A program made the position numbers and the translations under genes. DNA of 64,000 nucleotides from Actinomadura citrea (GTDB lineage Bacteria; Actinomycetota; Actinomycetes; Streptosporangiales; Streptosporangiaceae): the NCBI RefSeq assembly GCF_013409045.1, contig NZ_JACCBT010000001.1, positions 4,464,001 through 4,528,000 on the forward strand. Direction: 5' to 3'. Below, one piece after another: positions 19,573-28,378 of the stretch. Numbering within the stretch: the first letter of the stretch is position 1; each line of letters starts with the position of its first letter. Under the pieces are notes generated by a model. The model worked only from the letters and a program-made list of their open reading frames with translations, did not search any database and was not told the DNA's origin.

Positions 19573-20556
19573 ATGCCGGACGGGGGACCGGCCGTCGAGG
19601 TCGACGGCCTGACCAAGAGGTTCGGCGACGTGGAGGCCGTGCGGGGGATCGACTTCACCGTGCGGCCAGGGGAGATCTTCGGATTCCTCGGCCCGAACGG
19701 CGCGGGCAAGTCCACGACGATCAACATGCTGTGCACGCTGCTGCGCCCGAGCGGAGGCAGCGCGCGGGTCGCCGGCCACGACGTGGCGCGCGAGCGCGAC
19801 GACGTCCGCCGCAACATCGGGCTGGTGTTCCAGGACCCGACGCTCGACGGCTACCTGTCGGGCGAGCAGAACCTGCGATTCCACGCCGAGCTGTACGGGG
19901 TGCCCCGCTCGCTGACGGCCGACCGGATCCGGCAGGTGCTGGAGATGGTCAACCTGTGGGACCGGCGCCGCGACCTGGTGCAGACCTACTCCGGCGGGAT
20001 GAAGCGCCGCCTGGAGATCGCGCGCGGTCTGCTGCACTCCCCGCGGGTGCTGTTCCTGGACGAGCCGACCGTCGGCCTGGACCCGCAGACCCGCGCGTCG
20101 ATCTGGGAGTACATCCGGCAGCTGCAGGCGGCCGAGGAGATCACGATCTTCATGACGACGCACTACATGGACGAGGCCGAGTTCTGCGAGCGCATCGCGA
20201 TCATGGACTCGGGGCGGATCGTGGCGCTGGACACCCCCGAGGCGCTCAAGGCCGGCGTCGGCAAGGACCGGATCCGCATCCAGACCGCCGACGACGAGGC
20301 CGCGATCGCCGCGCTGAAGGACCGGTTCGGGCTGGAGGCGGTCGTGTCGGAGGGCGCGGTCGCGTTCTCGGTGGCCTCCGGGGAGGCGTTCGTCCCGCGG
20401 CTGTTCGCGGAGCTGGGCGTCCCGATCAGGTCGGTGAACGTGGCGCGGCCGTCCCTGGACGATGTGTTCATGTCCTACACCGGCACCACGATCCGCGACG
20501 CCGAGGCCTCGGCGAGCGACGGGATGCGCGTCGCGATGCGCGCGATGAGGAGGTGA
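19573..20556 (+). CDS. ABC transporter ATP-binding protein, daunorubicin-resistance (DrrA) type
   Basis: 327 residues with all nucleotide-binding motifs: Walker A GPNGAGKST, Q-loop FQDPTLDGYLSGEQNL, signature YSGGMKRRLEIARGLL, Walker B VLFLDEPTVGLDPQT and the switch histidine in TTHYMDEAE. The C-terminal about 80 residues are the usual DrrA extension. It powers export of a hydrophobic compound together with the permease two bases downstream. The ATG at 19573 is chosen for its GAGGGAGG ribosome site; an upstream ATG at 19543 lies within the operator region. Probably under the divergent MarR repressor. Confidence 0.93.
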   Translation: MPDGGPAVEVDGLTKRFGDVEAVRGIDFTVRPGEIFGFLGPNGAGKSTTINMLCTLLRPSGGSARVAGHDVARERDDVRRNIGLVFQDPTLDGYLSGEQNLRFHAELYGVPRSLTADRIRQVLEMVNLWDRRRDLVQTYSGGMKRRLEIARGLLHSPRVLFLDEPTVGLDPQTRASIWEYIRQLQAAEEITIFMTTHYMDEAEFCERIAIMDSGRIVALDTPEALKAGVGKDRIRIQTADDEAAIAALKDRFGLEAVVSEGAVAFSVASGEAFVPRLFAELGVPIRSVNVARPSLDDVFMSYTGTTIRDAEASASDGMRVAMRAMRR

Positions 20557-20558
20557 CG

Positions 20559-21446
20559 ATGGCGAACACGGCCGAAAGGGCGGCGGGCGCCGGGGTCGTC
20601 CGGGTCAGGGTGCCCGAGCGCGGCCTGCGGCAGGACCTGCGCGCCGTGAAGATCGTCCTGCACCGGGAGCTCATCCGGTTCTGGCGCGACAAGCTGCGGA
20701 TGGTGTCCGGGCTCGTCCAGCCGGTGCTGTGGCTGCTGGTCATGGGCACCGGGCTGTCCAACCTGATGGCCAGCGGCGGCGGCGCCACCGGGACCGTCGA
20801 CCTGAAGACCTTCATCTTCCCCGGCGTGTGCGCGATGTCGGTGATGTTCACCGCGATGTTCTCCGCCGGGTCGATCGTGTGGGACCGCGAGTTCGGGTTC
20901 CTGCGCGAGATGCTCGTCGCCCCGGTGAGCCGCGGCGCCATCGTCGTCGGCAAGTGCATCGGCGGCGCCCTGGTGGCGACCCTGCAGGGCGCGGTGATCG
21001 TGCTGCTGGCGGGTCTCGCCGGGGTCCCCTACGACCCGGGACTGCTGCTGGAGCTGCTCGGGCTGATGTTCATCGGGGCGTTCGCGCTCACCGGGTTCGG
21101 CGTCATGATGGCCGCGCGGATCACCAGCATGCAGTCGTTCTTCGGCCTCATGCAGATGGCGATGATGCCGATGATGTTCCTGTCCGGCGCCCTCTACCCG
21201 CTGAGCGGGCTCCCCGCGTGGCTGACCGTGCTGACCCGGTTCAACCCGCTCACCTACGCCGTCGACCCGCTGCGGCACGCGGTGTTCTCCCACCTGGACG
21301 TCTCGCCGCAGCTGATGCGGACGTTCGACCCGGGCGTCACCTGGGGCGGCTGGGTGGTCCCGATATGGCTGGAGATCCTCCTCGTCCTCGGCATGGGCGT
21401 GGGGCTGATGGGCGTGGCCATCCTGGAGTTCCGCCGCGCCGACTGA
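20559..21446 (+). CDS. ABC-2 type exporter permease (DrrB type)
   Basis: 295 residues with six predicted membrane helices and the ABC-2 pattern: an N-terminal amphipathic segment LIRFWRDKLRMVSGLVQPVLWLLVMG, IVWDREFGFLREMLVAPVSR (the coupling helix region) and MFLSGALYPLSGLPAWLTVLTRFNPLTYAVDPLR near the end. It forms the membrane part of the exporter with the ATPase upstream, from which it is separated by only 2 bases. Transported substrate unknown; the family includes drug and lipid exporters. Confidence 0.92.
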   Translation: MANTAERAAGAGVVRVRVPERGLRQDLRAVKIVLHRELIRFWRDKLRMVSGLVQPVLWLLVMGTGLSNLMASGGGATGTVDLKTFIFPGVCAMSVMFTAMFSAGSIVWDREFGFLREMLVAPVSRGAIVVGKCIGGALVATLQGAVIVLLAGLAGVPYDPGLLLELLGLMFIGAFALTGFGVMMAARITSMQSFFGLMQMAMMPMMFLSGALYPLSGLPAWLTVLTRFNPLTYAVDPLRHAVFSHLDVSPQLMRTFDPGVTWGGWVVPIWLEILLVLGMGVGLMGVAILEFRRAD

Positions 21447-21525
21447 GAAAACGCCGCCGTCACCCACCGTGATGAAGGATACTGACCGCGTGCGCGAACG
21501 CAGCGCACTCGGTCGGATGTGAAGG

Positions 21526-22728
21526 GTGACGGCAGACAACGTGAACGGGCACAGGACGATATGGCGCGGGACGGCGGCGACGGCCGCCGTCCTGGCGGCG
21601 GTGGCGGGCGCGGCGACCGTGGACGGACCGGTCCGCGCGGCGGCAGCGGACAAGGCCCGGCCGGCGGCCGCGGCGCAGGGGCTGCGGATCACGCGGTTCC
21701 TGGGGGAGCGGCGCCTGCCGCACATGGCGAAGTTCAGGGGCACCACGGTCGGCGGGCTGTCGGGCATCGACCGCGACCCGCGCACCGGGACCTGGTACCT
21801 GGTCTCCGACGACCGGTGGCGCTACGACCCGGCCCGGTTCTACACCGGCCGCCTGGCCATCGACCCCGCCACCGGCGCGTTCACCGGCGTCAGGATCACC
21901 GGGGTGTCCACGCTGCGGGGCCCGGACGGCCACCCCTATCCCGCGTTCGGCAAGCCGGGGTCGGTCGATCCGGAGACGATCCGTTTCGACGCTCGGTCCC
22001 GGCGCGTCCTGTGGGGCAACGAGGGCGACCGCCCGGACGAGACCCACGAGGGGATCCCCCTGGCGCCGATGTCGCTGCGGTGGGCGGGGCGGGACGGCCG
22101 GTACGCCGGCGCCCTGCCCCTCCCGCCGTCGCTGCGGCTGACCGCCGAGCACCGGGGGCCGCGCCGCAACGCCGGCTTCGAGGCGCTGACGCTCACCCCG
22201 CACGGCATCGCCGCGATGGTCGAAGGCCCCCGGTACGAGGACGGGGAGCCGCCGACCGTCCGGCACGGCGCCACGACCCGCCTCACCCTGTGGGACCGCG
22301 CCGGACGCGTGACCGCCCAGTACGCCTACCCCGTCGACCGGCTCCCGGCCGCGCCGAAGCCGCCCACCGGCGCCGCCGACAGCGGCGTCTCGGAGATCCT
22401 CGCCGCCGGCGACCACCGGTTCCTGGCGCTGGAGCGGTCCTGGCTCGAAGGCGTCGGATACAAGGTCCGGCTGTACGAGTTCGACGTGAGGGGCGCCACG
22501 GACGTGCTGCGCCGCGACGGCCTCGCCCAGGGCGGGCGGTTCCGCCCGGCGCGCAAGCGCCTCGTCGCCGACCTCGGCCGCTACGTCGACCCCACGCAGA
22601 ACCTGGAGGCGCTGGCGTGGGGGCCGCGCCTGAGGTCGGGGGAGTGCACGCTGGTGGTCGGCTCCGACGACAACTTCGACCAGAGCGAGGCCACCCAGTT
22701 CCTGGCGTTCGCCGCCCGGGGCTGCTGA
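21526..22728 (+). CDS. Secreted phytase-like esterase (PF13449-type)
   Basis: 400 residues. An N-terminal signal peptide is likely: charged head, hydrophobic GTAATAAVLAAVAGAATV, then an Ala-rich cleavage region near residue 40. The mature part matches the 'esterase-like activity of phytase' beta-propeller family: GGLSGIDRDPRTGTWYLVSDDR, DPETIRFD, NAGFEALTLTPHG and NLEALAWGPRLRSGECTLVVGSDDNF. Such proteins are extracellular hydrolases whose true substrates are mostly unknown. The GTG at 21526 has only a weak ribosome site (GAAGG). Monocistronic, with a strong two-way terminator downstream. Confidence 0.85.
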   Translation: MTADNVNGHRTIWRGTAATAAVLAAVAGAATVDGPVRAAAADKARPAAAAQGLRITRFLGERRLPHMAKFRGTTVGGLSGIDRDPRTGTWYLVSDDRWRYDPARFYTGRLAIDPATGAFTGVRITGVSTLRGPDGHPYPAFGKPGSVDPETIRFDARSRRVLWGNEGDRPDETHEGIPLAPMSLRWAGRDGRYAGALPLPPSLRLTAEHRGPRRNAGFEALTLTPHGIAAMVEGPRYEDGEPPTVRHGATTRLTLWDRAGRVTAQYAYPVDRLPAAPKPPTGAADSGVSEILAAGDHRFLALERSWLEGVGYKVRLYEFDVRGATDVLRRDGLAQGGRFRPARKRLVADLGRYVDPTQNLEALAWGPRLRSGECTLVVGSDDNFDQSEATQFLAFAARGC

Positions 22729-22747
22729 CCGCCGCCGCGCGATGCGA

Positions 22748-22784
22748 AAGGGCCCGCGGGACCGTGACGGTCCCGCGGGCCCTT
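22748..22784. terminator. Bidirectional hairpin terminator
   Basis: A perfect 17-bp stem (22748-22764 with 22768-22784) and a 3-base loop lie between the convergent esterase and sigma-factor genes. AA/TT at its foot allows it to serve both strands. Confidence 0.85.
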
Positions 22785-22807
22785 CGCGTGCCGGGCCGGG
22801 TGCCGGG

Positions 22808-24160
22808 TCAGACCGCGAAGTCCAGCAGCGGGCGGGCGTTGCTGGGGTGCCGCAGCTTGGACAGCGACTCCTTCTCCAGTTGCCGGATCCGCTCGCGGGT
22901 CAGGCCGAGGGCCTTGCCGATCTCGTCCAGCGTGCGCGGCGTCCCGTCGTACAGCCCGAACCGCATCGCCATGATCTTGGCTTCGCGCGGGGACAGGATG
23001 TCGAGGGTGCGGCGCAGCTGGTCGGCCATGAGCTGGCGGTCCACCAGCTCCGACGCCTCGGGGCTGTCGGTGTCCTCGATGAGGTCGCCGATGCGGGTCT
23101 CGCCGTCCTCGCCGATGGTGGAGTCCAGGCTGATCGGCTGGCGGCTGGTGCGCAGCAGCTCGCGGACCTGCTCGGGGCTCTTGTCCAGCTCGGCGGCCAG
23201 TTCCTCGGGGGTGGGCTCGCGGCCGAGACGCTGGTGCATGTCGCGCTCGACGCGGCTCAGCTTGCTGAGCATCTCCAGGACGTGCACGGGCAGCCGGATC
23301 GTGCGGGCCGAGTCGGCGAAGCCGCGCTGGATCGCCTGCCGGATCCACCACATCGCGTAGGTGGAGAACTTGTAGCCCTTGGAGTAGTCGAACTTCTCCA
23401 CGGCGCGGATCAGGCCGAGGTTGCCCTCCTGGACGACGTCCAGCAGCGACAGTCCGCGGTCGGAGTACTTCTTGGCGACCGACACCACGAGCCGGAGGTT
23501 GGCCTCCAGCATGTGGGCCTTGGCGCGGCGGCCGTCGGCGGCGACCCACTCCAGGTCGGCGCGCACGGCGGGGGAGAGGTCCTCGCTCTCCAGCTTGTGC
23601 TCGGCGTACAGGCCGGCCTCGATGCGCTTGGCGAGGTCGACCTCCTGCTCGGCGGTGAGGAGCTGGCGGCGCCCGATGGCCTTGAGGTAGGTGTGGACGG
23701 AGTCGCCCATCGTGGTCGACTGGTCGTCCAGGTCCGCGGAGGTCTCCTCGGCCTCGACCTCGGTGACCTCGAACCCCTCGTCGACCGCGGCGTCCGCCTG
23801 GCCGCCCGGCCGCGTCACCCTGCCGGTGGACTTGGCGGCGCTCCTGGCGGCGCCCCTGCGGGCGGCGCGCTTCCTGGCGCCCGGGGCGGCGGAGGTGTCC
23901 TGGGCGGTCTCCCCGCCGGCGTGGTCGGCGGCCGCGGCCATCTTGCGGACGGCGTCGGACTCGCCCGCCAGGCTGATGCCGGCCTCGGACAGCTCGCGCA
24001 GGATGGAGCGGCCCTGGGCCGGGCTGATCCCGGCGGTCTCGAAGGCCCCCCTCACCTCGTCGAGCGAGAGGCGCCCGTGGGCGCGGCCACGCTTCAGGAG
24101 GTCGTTGAGCGCGGGGCTCGGCGACTCCGTGAGCGGGGTCTCGACGGCGCTTCGCGGCAT
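22808..24160 (-). CDS. RNA polymerase sigma-70 factor, RpoD/Hrd family (group 1 or 2)
   Basis: 450 residues. An N-terminal region resembling sigma 1.1 (LLKRGRAHGRLSLDEVRGAFETAGISPAQ) is followed by a basic Ala/Lys/Arg linker. The conserved core then covers region 1.2 (DSVHTYLKAIGRRQLLTAEQEVDLAKRIE), region 2 (NLRLVVSVAKKYSDRGLSLLDVVQEGNLGLIRAVEKFDYSKGYKFSTYAMWWIRQAIQR), region 3 and region 4 (PRTLDEIGKALGLTRERIRQLEKESLSKLRHP). Region 2.4 has the primary-type residues, so it should read housekeeping-like promoters. The core differs enough from HrdB/SigA that an alternative primary-like factor is likely. The ATG at 24160 follows GGGAGGGG; an in-frame upstream ATG at 24226 lacks a site. Confidence 0.9.
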   Translation of the reverse strand: MPRSAVETPLTESPSPALNDLLKRGRAHGRLSLDEVRGAFETAGISPAQGRSILRELSEAGISLAGESDAVRKMAAAADHAGGETAQDTSAAPGARKRAARRGAARSAAKSTGRVTRPGGQADAAVDEGFEVTEVEAEETSADLDDQSTTMGDSVHTYLKAIGRRQLLTAEQEVDLAKRIEAGLYAEHKLESEDLSPAVRADLEWVAADGRRAKAHMLEANLRLVVSVAKKYSDRGLSLLDVVQEGNLGLIRAVEKFDYSKGYKFSTYAMWWIRQAIQRGFADSARTIRLPVHVLEMLSKLSRVERDMHQRLGREPTPEELAAELDKSPEQVRELLRTSRQPISLDSTIGEDGETRIGDLIEDTDSPEASELVDRQLMADQLRRTLDILSPREAKIMAMRFGLYDGTPRTLDEIGKALGLTRERIRQLEKESLSKLRHPSNARPLLDFAV

Positions 24161-24367
24161 GAGGACACCCCCCTCCCTTCGGTGTGTGAGTGCGGCGCGG
24201 ATTGTGTTCGCTCGTGGCGCACGCACTTAACGGAACGTCCCAGGACGGGCCTGTTGTTCCCGGCTCCGTCGCCGGGCGGCGCTCCGCCGGGGGATCGTGG
24301 AGGAGCGATCCAGACGGTCGTGGTGCCCACGGCCAGCGGTTTCACACCACCCGAACCGGTCCGTTTC

Positions 24368-24384
24368 GACCTTACTTCGTAAAG
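24368..24384. promoter_or_regulatory. Second copy of the TetR-type operator motif
   Basis: GACCTTACTTCGTAAAG matches the element at 10411-10427 in 16 of 17 bases, including TTAC-n3-GTAA. It lies in the gene-free stretch between the cation efflux gene and the sigma-factor gene, 208 bases upstream of the sigma-factor start. Confidence 0.4.
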
Positions 24385-24415
24385 ACCCGGGGTCGTGGCG
24401 ACGTGAGAAAGCCCA

Positions 24416-25453
24416 CTACGTCTCCGAGTCCCTCGGCCTCAATGTCCGACCATAACGCGCGATGACCCGTTCGCGCAGCTCAGGGTCGTCGCGGGGGACG
24501 GGTTCGAGGAACACCTCGTCGATCTCCTTGTGGGCGTCGCGCAGTTCGCGGGCCATCCGGACGCAGGCGCGCTCGACCTCGGCGGCGGTGAGGGAGTCGC
24601 GGAAGTCGAGCCGGGCGCAGACCAGGACGCGGTCGGCGCCGAAGGTCACGGTGACGATGTCCACCACCCACTCCACCTCGTCCGCGCGGCCGAGGCGCGC
24701 GCGGACGTCGGCGACGATCCGGGGGTCGGCCTGCGAGCCGGTCAGCAGGTTCAGGTTGATCCGGCCGAGGAGGAGCGCGACGGCGGTCAGCAGGACGCCG
24801 ATGAGCAGGGATCCCACGCCGTCCCAGATCGCCGACCCGGTGAGCTGGTGCAGGCCCAGGCCGCCGAACGCGATGACCAGGCCGACGAGGGCCGCCGAGT
24901 CCTCCAGCAGGACGCTGACCGAGGTGGGCTCGTCGGTGCGGCGGATGTAGGCGCGCAGCGGCAGGTCCTCCGCCCGCGCGGCCGCCCGGACCTGCCGGAC
25001 GGCCTGCTGCCACGAGACCGCCTCCAGCACGAACGCCACGGCGAGCACGAGGTACCCGACGATCGCGCCGGTCTCGGCGGCCCTGCGGTGCCCGGTGAGC
25101 GTCTCGATGCCCTGGTAGTAGGAGAACAGCGCGCCCATACCGAAGATCGCGACGGCGACGAGCAGGGTCCAGATGTAGCGCTCCTTGCCGTGGCCGAGCG
25201 GGTGGCGGCGGTCGGCGGGCCGCCCGCTGCGGCGCAGTCCCACCAGCAGCAGCACCTCGTTGAAGGTGTCGGCGATCGAGTGCGCGGCCTCCGCCGCCAT
25301 CGACGCCGACCCGGTGATCAGCGCGGCGACGACCTTGGCGATGGCGATGCCGAGGTTCGCGGCGAACGCGAGGGCGACGGTCAGGAGGCTCTCGTCCTGC
25401 GGTCCGCCGCCGTCCCGCCGCCCTGCGGTCCGCCCGCCGCTCTGTGCCGCCAT
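24416..25453 (-). CDS. Cation diffusion facilitator (CDF) family transporter
   Basis: 345 residues with six predicted membrane helices and the CDF pattern: GSASMAAEAAHSIADTFNEVLLLVG holds the His/Asp metal site of helix 2, and HPLGHGKERYIW follows. VLLEDSAALVGLVIAFGG in helix 5 supplies the second site. The C-terminal cytoplasmic part ends in a ferredoxin-like regulatory domain. It exports divalent metals such as zinc or iron from the cytoplasm in exchange for protons; the metal cannot be fixed from sequence. The His-rich loop of some zinc members is missing. ATG at 25453. Confidence 0.88.
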   Translation of the reverse strand: MAAQSGGRTAGRRDGGGPQDESLLTVALAFAANLGIAIAKVVAALITGSASMAAEAAHSIADTFNEVLLLVGLRRSGRPADRRHPLGHGKERYIWTLLVAVAIFGMGALFSYYQGIETLTGHRRAAETGAIVGYLVLAVAFVLEAVSWQQAVRQVRAAARAEDLPLRAYIRRTDEPTSVSVLLEDSAALVGLVIAFGGLGLHQLTGSAIWDGVGSLLIGVLLTAVALLLGRINLNLLTGSQADPRIVADVRARLGRADEVEWVVDIVTVTFGADRVLVCARLDFRDSLTAAEVERACVRMARELRDAHKEIDEVFLEPVPRDDPELRERVIARYGRTLRPRDSET

Positions 25454-25526
25454 GGTCCGTCCCCTGCCCAGGTGGTCGCCGTGCCATGCGCCGCGAGGGC
25501 GGGGACGCGCCCGCGCGGCGCCGCCG

Positions 25527-26690
25527 TCAGGACGCGGGGGCGCGCAGCCGGGCCCGGTCGGGCTTCCCGGACGCCAGCAGCGGGATCGACTCCACCAGCT
25601 CCAGCTCGCGCGGCGCCGCGTACGGGGGCATCGTCTCGCGGACGAACGCGCGCAGCTCGGTCAGCTCCGGCAGGCCGGAGGCGGCGGGAACGACGACGGC
25701 GGTGACCCGCTCGCCCCACTCGGGGTCGGGGCGGCCGACCACGACGACGTCGCGGACCTTCGGGTGGCGCGACAGCGCGGTGGCGATCTCGCCCGCGACG
25801 ACCTTCTCCCCGCCGGTGTTGATCACGTCGTCGAGGCGGCCGCGGACGCGGAGCCGGCCGCCCTCGATCGCGCCGAGGTCCTGGGTGAGGAACCAGTCGC
25901 CGTCCCGGACCCCGGCGGTCGGTCCGGGGCGCAGCCGGTAGCGTGTGAACAGCGAAGGGCCGGCGAGGCGGATCCTGCCGCCGTCGCCGAGCGCGACGCG
26001 CATGCCGTCCAGCGGCGTGCCGTCGTAGACGCAGCCGCCGCAGGTCTCGCTCATCCCGTAGGTGGTGAACACGCGGGCCCCCCGCCCGCGGGCCTCGGCC
26101 AGCAGGCCGGGCGAGGCGGCGGCGCCGCCGAGGATGATCGCGCCGAGCCGCGACAGGTCGGCGCCGGCGTCCAGCAGCCGGCGCAGCTGCGTGGGGACGA
26201 GCGAGACGTGGAACCCCTCGGCGGCCGCGACGGCGGCGGCGTCGAAGCGGGGGGCGATGCAGGGGTCGGTGCCGGCGACGAGGGAGCGGACGAGGACCTG
26301 GACGCCGGAGATGTGGCTGGTGGGCAGGCAGCACAGCCACCGGTCACCGGGACCGGCCTCGATGCGGGCGAGGGTGCCGGCGGCGGAGTGGCGCAGCGCG
26401 CCGGCCGACAGCTCGACGAACTTGGGGGCGCCGGTGGAACCGGACGTGGCGATGAGCACGGCCGTGTCGGCCTCGACCGGTGCGCGCCCGCCGCCGGGGG
26501 AGTGCGCGACGATGCCGCCGGCCGTCTCGATCGCGTCCGGCGCCAGAGCGTCCAGGAGGCCGCGCAGCGCGGCCTCGGGCAGGTCCGGCGGCAGGGGGCA
26601 GATCGCGGGGCCGCCGTCGAGGGCGCCGGCCAGGGCGTCCAGCAGGCGGGGGCCGGGTGGCAGGACGACGGCGTGCAGCGGGCGATCCAT
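25527..26690 (-). CDS. menE: o-Succinylbenzoate-CoA ligase (MenE)
   Basis: 387 residues of the AMP-forming acyl-CoA synthetase family. The P-loop is LIATSGSTGAPKFVELS, with TTYGMSETCGG, the adenylate-binding DWFLTQDLG and RLRVRGRLDDVINTGGEKV motif, and SGKPDR with the catalytic C-terminal lysine. The length is short for the superfamily but usual for MenE. It activates o-succinylbenzoate in menaquinone synthesis, and it is divergent from menB with 111 bases between. The ATG at 26690 has no ribosome site; a -35-like TTGAAC and a TACGCT -10 lie so close that transcription may start at or next to the ATG (leaderless). Confidence 0.9.
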   Translation of the reverse strand: MDRPLHAVVLPPGPRLLDALAGALDGGPAICPLPPDLPEAALRGLLDALAPDAIETAGGIVAHSPGGGRAPVEADTAVLIATSGSTGAPKFVELSAGALRHSAAGTLARIEAGPGDRWLCCLPTSHISGVQVLVRSLVAGTDPCIAPRFDAAAVAAAEGFHVSLVPTQLRRLLDAGADLSRLGAIILGGAAASPGLLAEARGRGARVFTTYGMSETCGGCVYDGTPLDGMRVALGDGGRIRLAGPSLFTRYRLRPGPTAGVRDGDWFLTQDLGAIEGGRLRVRGRLDDVINTGGEKVVAGEIATALSRHPKVRDVVVVGRPDPEWGERVTAVVVPAASGLPELTELRAFVRETMPPYAAPRELELVESIPLLASGKPDRARLRAPAS

Positions 26691-26716
26691 GATCTCATCA
26701 GCGTAGACGACCCCGC

Positions 26717-26732
26717 TGAACGCGTTCAAACG
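26717..26732. promoter_or_regulatory. Palindrome in the menE-menB intergenic region
   Basis: TGAAC-GC-GTTCAAACG, a TGAAC/GTTCA palindrome overlapping the probable -35 (TTGAAC, minus strand) of menE. The same TGAACNNGTTCAAACG string occurs at the menF promoter (42140-42155), so it is a candidate operator for menaquinone genes. Confidence 0.55.
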
Positions 26733-26801
26733 CGGGGCCGGTTGAATGGTGCCGAGCGCCGCGCCCCGGCCGCGGCGCGGTCGCCCGACGGAGAGGAAGA
26801 C

Positions 26802-27701
26802 ATGGTCTCGGAGCTGTTCGACGCGGACGCCTGGAAAGAGGTCGAGGGGTTCGGCTTCACCGACATCACCTACCACCGGGCCGTCGACCACGGGACGGTC
26901 CGGGTGGCGTTCAACCGCCCGGAGGTGCGCAACGCGTTCCGCCCCCACACGGTGGACGAGCTGTACCGTGCGCTGGACCACGCGCGGATGTCCAGCGACA
27001 TCGGCTGCGTGCTGCTGACGGGCAACGGGCCGTCGCCGAAGGACGGCGGCTGGGCGTTCTGCTCGGGCGGGGACCAGCGGATCCGCGGCAGGGACGGCTA
27101 CCGGTACGCCGAGGGCGAGACGTCGGACACGATCGACCCGGCGCGGGCGGGGCGGCTGCACATCCTGGAGGTGCAGCGGCTGATCCGCTTCATGGGCAAG
27201 GTCGTCATCTGCGTGGTGCCGGGCTGGGCGGCCGGGGGCGGGCACAGCCTGCACGTGGTGTGCGACCTCACTCTCGCCAGCCGGGAGCACGCGCGGTTCA
27301 AGCAGACGGACGCGGACGTGGCGAGCTTCGACGGCGGCTTCGGGTCGGCGTACCTGGCGCGGCAGGTGGGGCAGAAGTTCGCCCGGGAGATCTTCTTCCT
27401 GGGCGACGACTACGACGCCGAGGCCGCGCACCGGATGGGCATGGTGAACGCCGTCGTCCCGCACGCCGAGCTCGAGGCGACGGCGCTGGAGTGGGCGCGG
27501 AAGGTCAACGGCAAGAGCCCGACGGCGCAGCGGATGCTGAAGTACGCGTTCAACCTCGTCGACGACGGTCTCGTGGGGCAGCAGGTGTTCGCCGGGGAGG
27601 CGACGCGCCTGGCCTACGGCACCGACGAGGCCGCCGAGGGGCGGGACTCGTTCCTGGAGAAGCGCGAACCCGATTGGTCGCGTTTCCCGTGGTACTACTA
27701 A
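26802..27701 (+). CDS. menB: 1,4-Dihydroxy-2-naphthoyl-CoA synthase (MenB)
   Basis: 299 residues of the crotonase superfamily. NRPEVRNAFRPHTVDELYRAL, GGWAFCSGGDQRIRG (oxyanion hole), VVPGWAAGGGHSLHVVCDLTLAS and KQTDADVASFDGGFGSAYLARQVGQK match MenB. It closes the naphthoquinone ring from o-succinylbenzoyl-CoA. The ATG at 26802 has a GAGAGGA ribosome site. The C-terminus RFPWYY and stop lie inside a 14-bp direct repeat whose second copy is at 33996-34009, so an element appears to have integrated exactly at the 3' end of this gene. The next pathway genes, menC and menD, now lie 6.4 kb away. Confidence 0.95.
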   Translation: MVSELFDADAWKEVEGFGFTDITYHRAVDHGTVRVAFNRPEVRNAFRPHTVDELYRALDHARMSSDIGCVLLTGNGPSPKDGGWAFCSGGDQRIRGRDGYRYAEGETSDTIDPARAGRLHILEVQRLIRFMGKVVICVVPGWAAGGGHSLHVVCDLTLASREHARFKQTDADVASFDGGFGSAYLARQVGQKFAREIFFLGDDYDAEAAHRMGMVNAVVPHAELEATALEWARKVNGKSPTAQRMLKYAFNLVDDGLVGQQVFAGEATRLAYGTDEAAEGRDSFLEKREPDWSRFPWYY

Positions 27702-27702
27702 G
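27689..27702 (+). repeat. Direct repeat, left copy (attL-like, in the menB 3' end)
   Basis: GTGGTACTACTAAG covers the last codons and stop of menB. An identical 14-mer lies at 33996-34009, preceded in both copies by CGTTT-type sequence. This is the expected footprint of site-specific integration at a gene's 3' end. Confidence 0.7.
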
Positions 27703-28038
27703 ACCCGGGGCGCGATTGGGGACGTGGGGTGCGGCATTCGTGACGCTCTGACCTGCTGATTCGCCACGTTGAGCGGCGTGACGCCCCCGCCCTGCGCGGG
27801 AGGGGAGCCCGTCAGTGCTCGCTGAGCCTGCCGCGGCGGCCCTCGAGACCAGCGCCGCGCCGCCCTCCACTGCCTCCCGCGCGTCGGCTTCGATCGCAGC
27901 GAACATGTCCGTCAAGGTGCCGGACCCGGAGCCTGCCGAGCTCGATGTGCCCGAGGTGCGGTTGCCCGCAAGAAGGTTGAGGACCTCGTCTACGTCCTGC
28001 AAGCCCGCGGCCACGGACCCAGTGCCGTCACGCTGCCC
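27703..28038. other. Left end of the island, no secure gene
   Basis: On the minus strand a frame opening at a GTG at 28014 reads helical-looking sequence (LTDMFAAIEADAREAVEGG), but it runs on through the left repeat into menB and has no ribosome site. It may be the decayed remains of a small gene. The plus-strand frame over the same bases is not more convincing. Confidence 0.3.
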
Positions 28039-28313
28039 CTAGATCGCGCGGGCATGCGGGTGCGCTCTCGGATCCTTCCCGACGTACACGACGCTGCCGT
28101 CCCCGGTCGTCTCGCCAAGGATCTCGTGGACGTTGTTGCCGGCCTGCGTCTTCGGTTTCCCCGCGCCTAGGTCGAGGATCTGCCGGATGCCTCGCCCGGC
28201 CATGTACCGCACGACACGCTGAAGGAAGTGGGCGTTGGCGACGGCGGAGAAGTCGTAGGCGCAGCCAGGGAGAGTTCGGTGGGCCCAATGTCCCGTCGGG
28301 CATCGTCATCCAT
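28039..28313 (-). pseudogene. Remnant of a SAM-dependent methyltransferase (DUF574/SAV2177-like)
   Basis: Conceptual translation of the minus strand gives ANAHFLQRVVRYMAGRGIRQ, ILDLGAG, AGNNVHEILGETT and GSVVYVGKDPRAHPHARAI, ending at a stop at 28039. This is the SAM-binding core of the actinomycete DUF574-type methyltransferases (usual pattern RANRAFLRRAVRYLA..GIRQFLDIG..NVHEVA..VVYVDNDP). The start-side piece MDDDARRDIGPTELSLA lies in another frame, the usual YDYLLGG section is missing and the chain stops just after the first half of the fold. The gene is therefore frameshifted, internally deleted and truncated. Confidence 0.65.
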
Positions 28314-28343
28314 GACAGATCGTCTACACCTGACCCACAGACA

Positions 28344-28378
28344 GATTCCAGGGCAGATCGTCTATCCGCCCTGGAATC
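28344..28378 (-). terminator. Hairpin directly after the Ro60 gene
   Basis: Perfect 11-bp stem, GATTCCAGGGC (28344-28354) with GCCCTGGAATC (28368-28378), and a 13-base loop. On the minus strand it begins one base after the stop of the Ro60 gene, so it probably ends that transcript. Confidence 0.65.
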
